Source of the DNA: Cytobacillus purgationiresistens
GTDB taxonomy: Bacteria > Bacillota > Bacilli > Bacillales > Cytobacillaceae
Direction: 5' to 3'
Assembly: GCF_030813235.1 (NCBI RefSeq)
Contig: NZ_JAUSUB010000012.1
Span: 1-64,000 of the forward strand
DNA length: 64,000 nt
Below are positions 8,933 through 17,992 of this stretch, piece after piece (positions within the stretch are counted from its first letter, which is position 1; the number at the start of each line of letters is the position of its first letter). The position numbers and the translations under genes are program-made. The notes under the pieces are model-generated. The model searched no databases, was not told the origin of the DNA, and saw nothing but the letters and a program-made list of their open reading frames with translations.

Positions 8933-9967
8933 TCAATTGTATGTAATGATTACCTTTTTCATTGTTTTACCTTCTAAATAATCTTTAAAAGCGGCAGTGA
9001 TATCATTGAAAGAATAATAGTCTGAAATAAAGCTTTCTAAGCTCAGCTTGCCTTCTTTAATCCAGCTAATAATTTGATTATGACACTCTCCTTCTTCTTT
9101 TTTAGATGGCATCTGTTGGAAATTCAATTTCCAGTTATAAGCGGAGGAGGACCAGTCTAATACCATCTTATTAACCTTTGGCACACCATAGCAGAGAATT
9201 TCACCCCGGTCTTTCAGCAATGCCATGGCCTCATTAATTACTTCTTCAGATCCAACTGCATCTAGTACATATGAAACTCCCTCTGAAAACTGTTTATAAA
9301 CCTCTTTCTTAACGTCTTCAGTACTGCTATTGATGGCTTTTGAGGCGCCATATTCTAATAATAGCTTTTGCTTAGCCTCGCTTCTGACTACTGCAACTAT
9401 GTCTTGAACCCCTAAAAGCCTTAAAAGTTTAACAAAGGTAGTCGCTACTGGCCCGCTGCCATATACCACAACTGAATCGAGCGGTTTAATATTGAAGTAT
9501 AAAATGGTACTCAAAACTTCGCGCAATGTCACAATTACAGGCGCTTCCTCTTTCTTTATAAATGGAGGAAGAACGGCTTGTGCATAAGCTACTTCAGGTA
9601 CTTCTTCAGCTTCATATGCAATGATATCCTCGACAACCCCATATTCACTAAAAGAACCCCATACCGAATGAATTTTCTGACTTCCGCTCATAACTTCAGG
9701 GGCAAATGAGAGAACAACTATATCTCCTACCTGGTAGCTTTTAACTTCTGCACCAATTTCTATAACCTCACCAACACCTTCATGACCCAACATGAGGGGA
9801 TAGCTTGAATCATCAACTCCTTTAAAGGATTTTTTAATAATCGTTGCATCCGTTCCACAAATCCCGCTACTGACTGTTTTAACAAGAGCTTGCTTGGCAT
9901 TAATAGTTGGTTTTTCAACTTCAATAACCTCTAGTTCTCCTTCTGGCGTAATAACTAAAGTTTTCAT
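8933..9967 (-). CDS. Medium-chain dehydrogenase lacking the structural-zinc cysteines
   Basis: 344 aa, second MDR-family dehydrogenase of the operon. GICGTD and LGHEGVGE give the catalytic-zinc ligands and GSGPVAT the nucleotide loop. The lobe that normally carries four structural-zinc cysteines is replaced by a cysteine-free segment (around residues 95-130), unlike its downstream neighbour. The two are therefore not a recent duplication and probably oxidise different positions. Substrate unknown. SD TTGGAG. Confidence 0.82.
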   Translation of the reverse strand: MKTLVITPEGELEVIEVEKPTINAKQALVKTVSSGICGTDATIIKKSFKGVDDSSYPLMLGHEGVGEVIEIGAEVKSYQVGDIVVLSFAPEVMSGSQKIHSVWGSFSEYGVVEDIIAYEAEEVPEVAYAQAVLPPFIKKEEAPVIVTLREVLSTILYFNIKPLDSVVVYGSGPVATTFVKLLRLLGVQDIVAVVRSEAKQKLLLEYGASKAINSSTEDVKKEVYKQFSEGVSYVLDAVGSEEVINEAMALLKDRGEILCYGVPKVNKMVLDWSSSAYNWKLNFQQMPSKKEEGECHNQIISWIKEGKLSLESFISDYYSFNDITAAFKDYLEGKTMKKVIITYN

Positions 9968-9994
9968 ATTAACACTCCAATATAGTAATTGAAT

Positions 9995-10954
9995 TTAAAT
10001 TGTTCTTTCCTTTTTACTAGTAGCAATTTGAAGCAGAACTGCTGCAATAATAATGACACCTTTAATGATATCCTGTGGATATGAAGGAACTGCCATCAAA
10101 TTCATGATGTTGCCAATAAGCCCTAATATTAATGCTCCTGCTACTGTATTGAGCACAAATCCTCTACCGCCCATAAGACTTGCTCCCCCAATAACAACTG
10201 CCGCAATCGCATCCAACTCTTGTCCAGTTCCAACAGTAGCACTCCCAGTTGAAGACCTAGCAGCAATAAATACACCTGCTAATGCAGCGAGTGAAGCAGA
10301 CAATGCATAAGTAGACATTATATACTGTTTGGTTCTAACCCCCGCTAACTGAACAGCTGTTTCATTACTCCCGATTGCAACTACCTTCCGCCCATATCCC
10401 GTATATTTTTGAATGGATGCGAAAAGAATAATAAGTGCCACTGTAATTATGATGATTGGAAAAAATAAATCTTTGCTAACTAGCAAGTCAAGCGTGCCAG
10501 ATTCAACTTTTACAGGTCTCCCATCAGTGATAACAAACGCAACTCCTCGAGCAATTGTCATCGTAGCGAGAGAAGCTACAAATCCTTGTATACCTGTGTA
10601 AGCAACTAATACCCCTGTAAACAATCCAAATAACATTCCAACCACTACTGTTAATCCAATAGCTGTTGTAAAATGCAATCCAATATCAGTTATCAAAATC
10701 GCTGATAAGGTTGCCCCCACAGCCATAACAGAACCAACTGATAGATCAATGCCTCCAGCCAATATGACGTAAAGCAAACCAATTGCAACTAAAATGGGAC
10801 CAGCTTGTTGGAGTGCAATGTTTCTCAGATTCATCGTTGTAAGAAAATTATCTGAAAGAATTGAACTGACGATTACTAGCAAAACTAATATAATAAACGT
10901 GTTATTATTAATAACAAATTCTTTAAGGTTAAATTTTTTGCTCGCCGCTAACAT
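9995..10954 (-). CDS. Ribose-type sugar ABC transporter permease (RbsC family)
   Basis: 319 aa membrane protein with about eight to ten hydrophobic segments and the RbsC-family stretch LAGGIDLSVGS near residue 65 plus GRGxxLGT-like segments near the end. It forms the homodimeric channel of a CUT2 importer together with the ATPase 3 nt upstream and the binding lipoprotein. ATG follows GGGGGTT. Confidence 0.9.
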   Translation of the reverse strand: MLAASKKFNLKEFVINNNTFIILVLLVIVSSILSDNFLTTMNLRNIALQQAGPILVAIGLLYVILAGGIDLSVGSVMAVGATLSAILITDIGLHFTTAIGLTVVVGMLFGLFTGVLVAYTGIQGFVASLATMTIARGVAFVITDGRPVKVESGTLDLLVSKDLFFPIIIITVALIILFASIQKYTGYGRKVVAIGSNETAVQLAGVRTKQYIMSTYALSASLAALAGVFIAARSSTGSATVGTGQELDAIAAVVIGGASLMGGRGFVLNTVAGALILGLIGNIMNLMAVPSYPQDIIKGVIIIAAVLLQIATSKKERTI

Positions 10955-10957
10955 GGT

Positions 10958-12436
10958 TTAAACCCCCATAGCCAATTTAATCAAATTATTTTCAGTTAGC
11001 TCATTTTTGGATAGCTCTCCAGTAACCACGCCTTCTCTCATTACAATCGCCCGATCGCACATGCCAATAATTTCAGACATTTCTGAGGAGATGATTATTA
11101 CGCCAATTCCATTCTCTGCTAACCTATTAATTATTTTGTAAATCTCCGTTTTTGCACCGACATCTACACCTCGAGTCGGCTCATCTAATATGACCAGTTT
11201 ACAATCAATTGCCAACCATTTTGCTAGTGCGACTTTCTGCTGATTGCCTCCACTCAAACTGTTAACATTATCCTCTGTAGAGCCGTATTTTGTTGCAATT
11301 TGAGCCAATAATGATTGTACAAAGGTCTTTTCGTTTGCATGATTGATATATCCATTTTTTTTAAGAGAAACGAGCGTTGTATTGATACGAATCGACTGCT
11401 CTAGCAATAATCCTTGTTTCTTCCGATCTTCAGGAAGAAATCCAAACCCTAATTTAATTGCTGCTTTTGGATTCTTTATACTCACTTTTTCCCCGCAATA
11501 AATTACATCACCTGACTGCTTGCGGTCTACCCCAAAGATAGCTCTCATAGTCTCTGTTCTGCCTGAGCCAACCAACCCGCTAAATCCAAGTACTTCCCCT
11601 TTTCTTAAATGAAAAGAAACATTCTCAACATCTTTCGTATGTAGATTATTAACTTGCAGCATTTCTTCTCCAAAAACAGCCTTTCTATCGGGGAACAATT
11701 GCTCTATTTCTCTGCCCACCATCATCGTTACTAATTGTTCCTTGGATATTTCATTCGTTTTCACCGTGCTAACATAGTCTCCATCTTTTAAAACGGTAAT
11801 TTTATCACTGATTTTAAAAAGCTCCTCAAGACGGTGAGAAATGTAGACAATAGTGACACCATCATCTTTTAATTTCTTGATTAACTTCAACAGTTTTTCG
11901 GTTTCAGAATGAGTAAGTACAGCTGTAGGTTCATCAAAAACCAGTACTTTTGAATCTTTTGCAAGACATTTACAGATCTCAACGATTTGCTGGTATGCTA
12001 CGCTTAGAGTCCCTACTTTTGTGTTTGGATCAATATGTCCAAAACCAATTTTTTCAAGTTGATTTTTTGCTCTTTTCTTTAGATCTTTCCAGTTAATAAA
12101 TAAGCTGGAATGACTAAGTTTATCTATGAATATATTTTCTGCAACAGTTAAATCTGGTGCCAGCATAAACTCCTGATAAATGACGGAAACGCCCATATCT
12201 ATCATGGCTTTAGGTGTAGAGACAGTCGCTTCTTTTCCATCAATCAAAATGGTCCCTTCATCCTTCGTGTAAGCACCGGCTAGAATTTTCATTAAAGTCG
12301 ACTTTCCTGCTCCATTTTCTCCAATAAGCGCATGAATTTCACCCCGAGCAACATTTAGCTGAACATCTTTTAATGCTTTAACTCCGCCAAAATGCTTGGA
12401 TATATGGTTCATTTCAATAATGTAATTTGAAGACAC
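10958..12436 (-). CDS. Ribose-type sugar ABC transporter ATPase (RbsA family)
   Basis: About 492 aa with two ABC domains in tandem. The first has Walker A GENGAGKST and Walker B VLVFDEPTAV. The second has the degenerate Walker A GLVGSGRTE characteristic of RbsA-type proteins and the signature LSGGNQQK. A GTG at 12436 is preferred because the ATG at 12445 sits immediately after the GGAG of the ribosome binding site; the difference is three residues. It energises uptake of the cluster's sugar. Confidence 0.9.
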   Translation of the reverse strand: MSSNYIIEMNHISKHFGGVKALKDVQLNVARGEIHALIGENGAGKSTLMKILAGAYTKDEGTILIDGKEATVSTPKAMIDMGVSVIYQEFMLAPDLTVAENIFIDKLSHSSLFINWKDLKKRAKNQLEKIGFGHIDPNTKVGTLSVAYQQIVEICKCLAKDSKVLVFDEPTAVLTHSETEKLLKLIKKLKDDGVTIVYISHRLEELFKISDKITVLKDGDYVSTVKTNEISKEQLVTMMVGREIEQLFPDRKAVFGEEMLQVNNLHTKDVENVSFHLRKGEVLGFSGLVGSGRTETMRAIFGVDRKQSGDVIYCGEKVSIKNPKAAIKLGFGFLPEDRKKQGLLLEQSIRINTTLVSLKKNGYINHANEKTFVQSLLAQIATKYGSTEDNVNSLSGGNQQKVALAKWLAIDCKLVILDEPTRGVDVGAKTEIYKIINRLAENGIGVIIISSEMSEIIGMCDRAIVMREGVVTGELSKNELTENNLIKLAMGV

Positions 12437-12475
12437 AATAATCATTCTCCTTTCTAATCTAGTGTTATCAGAAGA

Positions 12476-12501
12476 AATCCTCCTATTTCATTAGGAGGAT
12501 T
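12476..12501 (-). terminator. Stem-loop between binding-protein and ATPase genes
   Basis: Arms AATCCTCCTA and TAGGAGGATT with a short loop, followed on the minus strand by only a weak T-run. Such stems after a binding-protein gene usually act as partial terminators or mRNA stabilisers, giving more binding protein than ATPase and permease. Confidence 0.6.
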
Positions 12502-12549
12502 ATATAAAATTAACACTACATTAAAACTTCAAGATCAAATGGACAATAC

Positions 12550-13602
12550 TTAGAATCCATGTTTATAATACTCATCTACATTTTCTTTTGTAACAGCAGC
12601 AGGCTCTGTTAACGTGATATCCTCATAACTATCCGGATCTTTTCCTTCAACTAAAATTTCTTTGGCAATTTGCACTCCCAGCTTAGCCACTTTAAAGGGA
12701 CTGTTCTCTCCAGTAGCGAAGTATTTCCCTTCTTTAATTAGATCGTATGCTTCAATTGCACCGTCAGCGGCTGCAACCACTTCTACATTTTCAATGTTGG
12801 CGTTTTTGAGAGCGGTCATTGCACCGAATAACATTTGATCATTCTCACCTAGTACGGTGGTCAAATTAGAGTTGGCCGTAATCAGGTCTTCAGCCGCCTT
12901 CAATCCCTCTTCTGCCGTCCAATTACCCCAACCTTGTCCAACTACAGAAAAATTGGCTTCCTCATTAACTGCCTTACCTTGAGACAACAATTGAGAATCA
13001 AAATCATCAGCTAACCCCCAAGCCTCTTCTTCAGAAACTCCCAATCTTCCCTCTAAAATTCCTGCAAATAAGCCCGTTCGGCGCTCAGTGCCAGCAACGT
13101 TACCTTTGGCTCCACTTAAGACAATTGAAACAATCTCTTCCTCCCCCATTTTATTTGCATACTCTAATCCTACTAGTCGACCATTCTGTTTATTGTCAGA
13201 GTATATAGTTGTAATATTATTTGCGCCCTCTCCAACCCCACTATCCAAGTTGATCACGCCGATGCCCGCTTCTGCAGCTTTATTTATACTAGGAATTACA
13301 GCATCTGGTTCAACTGCATCTAAAAAAATTAAATCCTTCCCTTGGGCAATAAATGTTTCCATATTTGCTATTTCCTTTGTAGTATCGCCATTTGCATCTA
13401 AAACTGTAACCTCCCAGCCTTCGTCTTTTGCATATTCCTCAACAGCTTCTACTAAAGATACAAAGTAAGGCGAATCCTGAGTTTTAATAGCAAAGCCTAT
13501 CTTTAATTTCTCATCCCCGCTTGCACCGCCTGAACTACAGCCAACTGCGACCAGCATCATCAATAGCAGTGTAATGGCTAAAATATATTGTTTTTTCTTC
13601 AT
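12550..13602 (-). CDS. Sugar ABC transporter substrate-binding lipoprotein (RbsB family)
   Basis: 350 aa. A lipoprotein signal peptide ends in LVAVGC, with the lipidated cysteine at about residue 22, followed by a Ser/Gly linker. The mature part starts with the periplasmic-binding core IGFAIKTQDSPYF and contains the hinge segments typical of CUT2 receptors (DANGDT, LDAVEPDAVIP). It is the first gene of the 11-gene operon and probably sets the sugar specificity. The promoter with its cre box lies about 75-100 nt upstream. Confidence 0.9.
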   Translation of the reverse strand: MKKKQYILAITLLLMMLVAVGCSSGGASGDEKLKIGFAIKTQDSPYFVSLVEAVEEYAKDEGWEVTVLDANGDTTKEIANMETFIAQGKDLIFLDAVEPDAVIPSINKAAEAGIGVINLDSGVGEGANNITTIYSDNKQNGRLVGLEYANKMGEEEIVSIVLSGAKGNVAGTERRTGLFAGILEGRLGVSEEEAWGLADDFDSQLLSQGKAVNEEANFSVVGQGWGNWTAEEGLKAAEDLITANSNLTTVLGENDQMLFGAMTALKNANIENVEVVAAADGAIEAYDLIKEGKYFATGENSPFKVAKLGVQIAKEILVEGKDPDSYEDITLTEPAAVTKENVDEYYKHGF

Positions 13603-13631
13603 AACCTCATCCCCCTTGGATAATTTTATTG

Positions 13632-13660
13632 CATTGTTGTAATGTTACTACAATACAATG
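13632..13660. promoter_or_regulatory. Inverted repeat in the leader of the ABC/catabolic operon
   Basis: Imperfect arms CATTGT..TGTA and TACA..ATACAATG flank an AT-rich centre containing AATGTTAC. It lies just downstream of the predicted transcription start of the 12.5-13.6 kb gene, a usual place for a GntR-family operator. The half-site resembles that found over the -10 of the divergent epimerase promoter. Confidence 0.45.
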
Positions 13661-13675
13661 TTGAAATATACTTAT

Positions 13676-13704
13676 ACTATACATCCCTTTGTTAGCGTTT
13701 ACAA
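13676..13704 (-). promoter_or_regulatory. Sigma-A promoter with a perfect cre (CcpA) site over the -35
   Basis: On the minus strand TTGTAA, 17 nt, TATAGT. The 14-mer TGTTAGCGTTTACA at 13690-13703 matches the Gram-positive catabolite-responsive consensus TGWNANCGNTNWCA at every fixed position and overlaps the -35. CcpA with HPr-Ser-P would block transcription of the ABC/catabolic operon when preferred sugars are present. Confidence 0.8.
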
Positions 13705-13758
13705 GAATATATTTAATAATTCTGTGATTTTTAAAATAATAGAATTTAATACCAATAG

Positions 13759-14535
13759 TTAAACACTAGTAAATCCGCCGTCTATTACTAGATCTGAGCC
13801 TGTTACAAAGGAAGCGGACTCTGATAACAGATATATCACTGCACCAGGCAATTCCTCTGGTTTGCCTAATCGTTTCATTGGAGTTAGCTCTGCCCACTTT
13901 TCCCTCCAGTCTTCTCTAACGAAAGATGTTAATTCAGTAAAGATATACCCTGGGCTTATGCTATTTACACGAATTCCATACTCAGCCCATTCAACTGCCA
14001 AGGATTTTGTAAGTTGAGCTACAGCTGCTTTCGAAGCATTATATGATGCTTGCAACTGAGGATAATTCACGATGATTCCCGACATCGAGGCCGTGTTGAC
14101 AATAGAACCTCTTATGTTGTTTTCAATCAGATATTTTCCAAATATTTGGGCTGTATAATACACCCCATTTAAATTCACATCGATTACTTTAAGCCATTCA
14201 TCGGGTGTCGCTTCAATCACTGGCTTTTGAATGACTATCCCAGCATTATTGAATAGAAGATCAAGCTGACCTATTTCTTTAACTGCATTGTGAAAACTTT
14301 CTGACAATGACTGATAGTCCGTAACATCCACTTCATAAGAGATTGCGCGACAGTTATACTTTTCTCTCAATTCTTTCGCAGCTACAGCAGCTTTGTCTCC
14401 TTGTTTATCAAAGATAACTATATCTGCTCCAACTGCAGCAACATGGTTTGCTACTTCTCGACCTATACCTCTTGCTCCTCCAGTAATCAATATGACTTTA
14501 CCCTTTAAAGAAAACATCTTTTCCAACATATTCAT
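13759..14535 (-). CDS. Short-chain dehydrogenase/reductase (polyol/ketose type)
   Basis: 258 aa classical SDR. The cofactor motif GGARGIG is near residue 19, NNAG near residue 97, and the catalytic Ser and YxxxK are visible as NTASMS and YNASK. The end GSDLVIDGG is typical. It probably interconverts a polyol and a ketose in the same pathway as the kinase whose stop codon overlaps its ATG by 4 nt. Confidence 0.88.
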   Translation of the reverse strand: MNMLEKMFSLKGKVILITGGARGIGREVANHVAAVGADIVIFDKQGDKAAVAAKELREKYNCRAISYEVDVTDYQSLSESFHNAVKEIGQLDLLFNNAGIVIQKPVIEATPDEWLKVIDVNLNGVYYTAQIFGKYLIENNIRGSIVNTASMSGIIVNYPQLQASYNASKAAVAQLTKSLAVEWAEYGIRVNSISPGYIFTELTSFVREDWREKWAELTPMKRLGKPEELPGAVIYLLSESASFVTGSDLVIDGGFTSV

Positions 14536-16127
14536 ATAACTTCTCCTCCGCTTAATTTTGATATTTTGATTTCTTCATAATACTTCCTTATATTTTGCTG
14601 CTCCGTCTTGATGCTTTGCTTTTCAAAAACTTCTCTTAATGAAAAATAAAAATCATCGAATTGTTGTTTAGCGCAGTTATAGATTTCCTCATTTTCTCGA
14701 TTATGTGATTGAGTTCCGTTAATTGTAATAAATTGATTAATTACATCGAAATCATCATATAATCCTACTCCTACACCGCCTATAATTGCTGCCCCCATCG
14801 ATCCTGCCTCATCTAGTAAATTCGGAACTTTGATTGTCAAACCGAAAACATCAGCCATGATTTGCCGCCACACCTCACTTTTGGCGCCTCCACCGATAAC
14901 GATCATTTCTTCAATATCGATGTGTTTTCTTAAAATATCTAATATGATAGCCAAATTGTATGTAACCCCTTCCAAAACACTCCGCAACATATCGCCTCGA
15001 GTCGTTTCGGATTTAATTCCAATATAAGCTCCCTTTGATACGGAGTCCCACCTAGGTGCACGTTCTCCAAGAAGATAAGGTAAAAAGATTAAGCCATTAG
15101 AACCTGGAACAGCCTCCACTATCTGCTTATTAATATAATCATAGACAGAAGATTCAGATTCTGCTGCTTTCAACTCCTCGGATGTGCATATTGTTTCTTT
15201 CATCCAATTAAACGCTCCACCAGCATATTGCATCGTACCATTGGGTGCATAATAACCCGGAATTGCATGGGCCCAGGTAACAATTCGCATATCTGGATCA
15301 AATACAGGCTGCTTCGAAGTCGTCGTAATCCACGCAGAAGTACCAAGTGAACAATATGTTTTCCCTTCACTAATCGATCCGGCGCCTATATTAGCGGTAA
15401 CTCCATCACCAGCTCCTATAACGACAGGCGTTCCAATAGCAAGTCCTGATAATTTAGAGGCTTCCGCTGTTACCTTACCTGCTATAAAGGTAGAAGGCTT
15501 TAAATTAGGAAGCTTATTCGGATCAATTTTACTGTATTCAATTATTTTCTCAGACCATTCTAGTTTTACTAAATCAAAACATCCCATACCGTTTCCATCA
15601 GAATAATCCGTATAATAATTGTTGGTTAACTTCAACACGATATAATCTTTTGCATTTAGGACCTTATAGGTCTCTGCATATATATCTGGTTCATTATCGC
15701 GAATCCACATTAGTTTTTGTATGCCGTAAGATGCAGTATTTCTATGACCAACAATCTGATAAAACTCCTCCTGTGTCAGGTATTGCTCAAGATCTTTTAC
15801 TTGTTTTTGTGCTCGCTGGTCTGCCCAAATGATAGAATTCCTTAAAGGTTCCCCGTTTATATCTACACATAAGCAACCCATCATTTGACCGCTAAAACTT
15901 ACAACAGAGATCTCTTCAGGTTCAATACTATACTCGTTTATTAATTGTTTGGTAGAATTGCAAACGGCATCCCACCAGTCATTAGGGCTTTGCTCCACCC
16001 ACTTTTCATTGAAGTAGTGAGTATCATAGGGAGTAACGCTACTCCCTATCATCTCTCCTAAAACGGAAAATAAAGTAGCTTTATTTCCCGAAGTGCCTAG
16101 ATCATGAGCTAAAATGTACTTTGACAA
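14532..16127 (-). CDS. FGGY-family carbohydrate kinase (xylulokinase-like)
   Basis: 531 aa, cytoplasmic. The N-terminal phosphate loop is HDLGTSGNK near residue 9. WADQRA and the GAGDG segment near residue 240 belong to the sugar/ATP sites, and IGGGAKS near residue 410 is the C-terminal FGGY nucleotide motif. It should phosphorylate a ketose or polyol. The TTG start at 16127 is supported by AAGGGGGA at good spacing. Between the GntR regulator and the SDR it forms a three-gene unit. Sugar specificity cannot be read from sequence; xylulose, ribulose, erythrulose or a ketohexose are possible. Confidence 0.87.
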   Translation of the reverse strand: MSKYILAHDLGTSGNKATLFSVLGEMIGSSVTPYDTHYFNEKWVEQSPNDWWDAVCNSTKQLINEYSIEPEEISVVSFSGQMMGCLCVDINGEPLRNSIIWADQRAQKQVKDLEQYLTQEEFYQIVGHRNTASYGIQKLMWIRDNEPDIYAETYKVLNAKDYIVLKLTNNYYTDYSDGNGMGCFDLVKLEWSEKIIEYSKIDPNKLPNLKPSTFIAGKVTAEASKLSGLAIGTPVVIGAGDGVTANIGAGSISEGKTYCSLGTSAWITTTSKQPVFDPDMRIVTWAHAIPGYYAPNGTMQYAGGAFNWMKETICTSEELKAAESESSVYDYINKQIVEAVPGSNGLIFLPYLLGERAPRWDSVSKGAYIGIKSETTRGDMLRSVLEGVTYNLAIILDILRKHIDIEEMIVIGGGAKSEVWRQIMADVFGLTIKVPNLLDEAGSMGAAIIGGVGVGLYDDFDVINQFITINGTQSHNRENEEIYNCAKQQFDDFYFSLREVFEKQSIKTEQQNIRKYYEEIKISKLSGGEVI

Positions 16128-16154
16128 TGACTATTCCCCCTTGGATAAGATTTT

Positions 16155-16895
16155 CTATTTAGATGCAGTGATTACAATTTCAAACCTATTTTTATCTCCT
16201 CGGTAGCGAGCTAAAGAATATTCGATCGGTACATCGTACTTGTTATATCCAATTGAAATAAATTGCTGAATAGCTTTCGCTTTTTGGAGCTTTAAGTTTT
16301 CTATATCATAGTCATCTGCATCAACCGCCTCAATAAAACGTCGTATTTTAAGTATTCTAGTATCTTCTGAGGTGCTTAAAATTGGATATAAAGAGTCCTT
16401 CTCAAAATCTTTACCAAGGACAAAATTACATTTATCAAATGGTAAGTAAGTTTTCACCATTACGATAGGTTCTTTGTCAGCAAACCTTCTTCTGTGAATA
16501 TAAATCACTTTTTTCTGTTCTAATTTTAGATGCTGTGCTACATGTTCAGGCGCATCAATCACCTTAAAATCCAGCAGTTCAGTGCTTGGGGTCATCCCAA
16601 GATCACGAATTTGGTCATTAAATGAACCCAAAGCTTGAATGAAACTTTGTTCAATTTTAGGAGCTTTCACAAAAGTTCCCTTGCTCTTAACTCTATACAA
16701 CCAGTCTTCCTGTACTAGCTCAGTAATCGCTTGTCTTACGGTAGTCCGGCTAATTCCATAGATATCACTTAATTCTTTTTCAGTAGGAATAGCATCACCT
16801 GTTTTATAAGTCTCATCTTTAATTTCTTTCAGAATCAGCTCTTTTAATTGAAAATATAACGGAATAGGAACAGATTTGTCGAGCTGTGTTGTCAT
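16155..16895 (-). CDS. GntR-family transcriptional regulator with UTRA effector domain
   Basis: 246 aa from the ATG at 16895 (SD GAGG at 8 nt; an upstream GTG overlaps the SD). The N-terminal winged helix contains IPLYFQLKE, then YGISRTTVRQAI as the recognition helix. The C-terminal UTRA domain (about residues 90-245) would bind a sugar-phosphate effector. It is the likely repressor of the whole island and is divergent from the epimerase gene. Confidence 0.88.
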   Translation of the reverse strand: MTTQLDKSVPIPLYFQLKELILKEIKDETYKTGDAIPTEKELSDIYGISRTTVRQAITELVQEDWLYRVKSKGTFVKAPKIEQSFIQALGSFNDQIRDLGMTPSTELLDFKVIDAPEHVAQHLKLEQKKVIYIHRRRFADKEPIVMVKTYLPFDKCNFVLGKDFEKDSLYPILSTSEDTRILKIRRFIEAVDADDYDIENLKLQKAKAIQQFISIGYNKYDVPIEYSLARYRGDKNRFEIVITASK

Positions 16896-16988
16896 ATGTT
16901 TCACCTCAATAAATATTTGATTAATAGTAAATTTTAATATTCTGACTTGACTAAAAGTTGTCAGTTTATTTATGATTATACCATTAAG

Positions 16989-17022
16989 TTATTATTTAGC
17001 AATGTCACTATATAATAACATT
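16989..17022 (+). promoter_or_regulatory. Epimerase promoter with candidate regulator operator over the -10
   Basis: TTATTA, 16 nt, TATAAT. The inverted repeat AATGTCA-8 nt-TAACATT (17001-17022) covers the -10. It shares the AATGTTA half-site with the leader of the ABC operon, which fits autoregulation of the island by the adjacent GntR protein. Operator assignment is an inference. Confidence 0.5.
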
Positions 17023-17058
17023 ATAAATTTTTACAAATAAATACTATGGAGGACAAGT

Positions 17059-17928
17059 ATGAAATATGGCGTTTACTTTGCTTATTGGGAAGATAGCTGG
17101 GAAGCTGATTTCGAAAGATACATATTAAAAGTTAAAAACTTGGGATTTGATATATTGGAAGTTGCAGCTCTTGGTCTGGTTAATCAAAGTGATCAGCAAC
17201 TTGAAAATTTGAAGAACCTGGCAGAAGAACACAATATTATTCTTACGGCGGGTATAGGGATTCCGAAAAAATTTGATGTATCTTCAAGCGATCACGCAAC
17301 ACGAGAAGCAGGAATACAATTCATGAAACACGTTTTAGATGCCCTGAACAAAACTGGCATACGTCATATTGGAGGTACAATATACTCATATTGGCCAGTA
17401 GACTTTAGCGTTGCAATCGATAAGGAAAATGCAAGAAAGCACAGTATTAATAGCATTCGTACGTTGGCCGATTATGCGGCACAGTATGGTATCACTCTTC
17501 TAATTGAAACTTTAAATCGATTCGAACAATTCCTGTTAAACGATGCCAAAGAAGCGGTTGATTACGTGGAAGAAGTGAATAAAGATAATGTTAAAGTAAT
17601 GCTTGATACCTTTCATATGAATATAGAAGAAGATAATATTGCAGATGCAATTCGATTTACAGGCAAACACCTCGGTCATTTGCATATCGGCGAAGCCAAT
17701 AGAAAAGTGCCCGGAAAAGGACATTTACCATGGACAGAAATAGCCTGTGCCTTACAAGATATAAACTACGATCAATTTGTAGTAATGGAGCCGTTCGTAA
17801 AAACTGGAGGTCAAGTGGGGCAGGATATAAAGGTATGGCGTGATCTTTCAAATGGTTCGACTGAACTGCAACTTGATATAGAACTTAAAGAATCATTAGC
17901 ATTTATTAAGAAAACCTTTTTAAAATAA
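17059..17928 (+). CDS. Ketose 3-epimerase of the D-allulose (psicose) / D-tagatose 3-epimerase type
   Basis: 289 aa TIM barrel. The metal ligands expected for D-psicose 3-epimerases fall at E150 (LLIETLNRFE), D183 (MLDTFHMN), H209 (HLHIGE) and E244 (VVMEPF), the same numbering as I recall for the Agrobacterium enzyme. YSYWPVDF and the GQVGxDIKVWRD segment are also family hallmarks. It interconverts D-fructose and D-allulose, or other ketoses at C3, without phosphorylation. It is the only plus-strand gene of the island, strong SD ATGGAGG. Confidence 0.9.
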   Translation: MKYGVYFAYWEDSWEADFERYILKVKNLGFDILEVAALGLVNQSDQQLENLKNLAEEHNIILTAGIGIPKKFDVSSSDHATREAGIQFMKHVLDALNKTGIRHIGGTIYSYWPVDFSVAIDKENARKHSINSIRTLADYAAQYGITLLIETLNRFEQFLLNDAKEAVDYVEEVNKDNVKVMLDTFHMNIEEDNIADAIRFTGKHLGHLHIGEANRKVPGKGHLPWTEIACALQDINYDQFVVMEPFVKTGGQVGQDIKVWRDLSNGSTELQLDIELKESLAFIKKTFLK

Positions 17929-17961
17929 TAAAGTGTGATCTTTTGCCAAATTCCTTACAAT

Positions 17962-17992
17962 AAACAATTTCCGATATATGGAGATTGTTTTT
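17962..17992 (+). terminator. Intrinsic terminator after the ketose epimerase
   Basis: Stem AACAATTTCC / GGAGATTGTT (one G-U pair) followed by a T-run. A second small hairpin AGGAG..CTCCT follows near 18007-18024. Confidence 0.7.
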
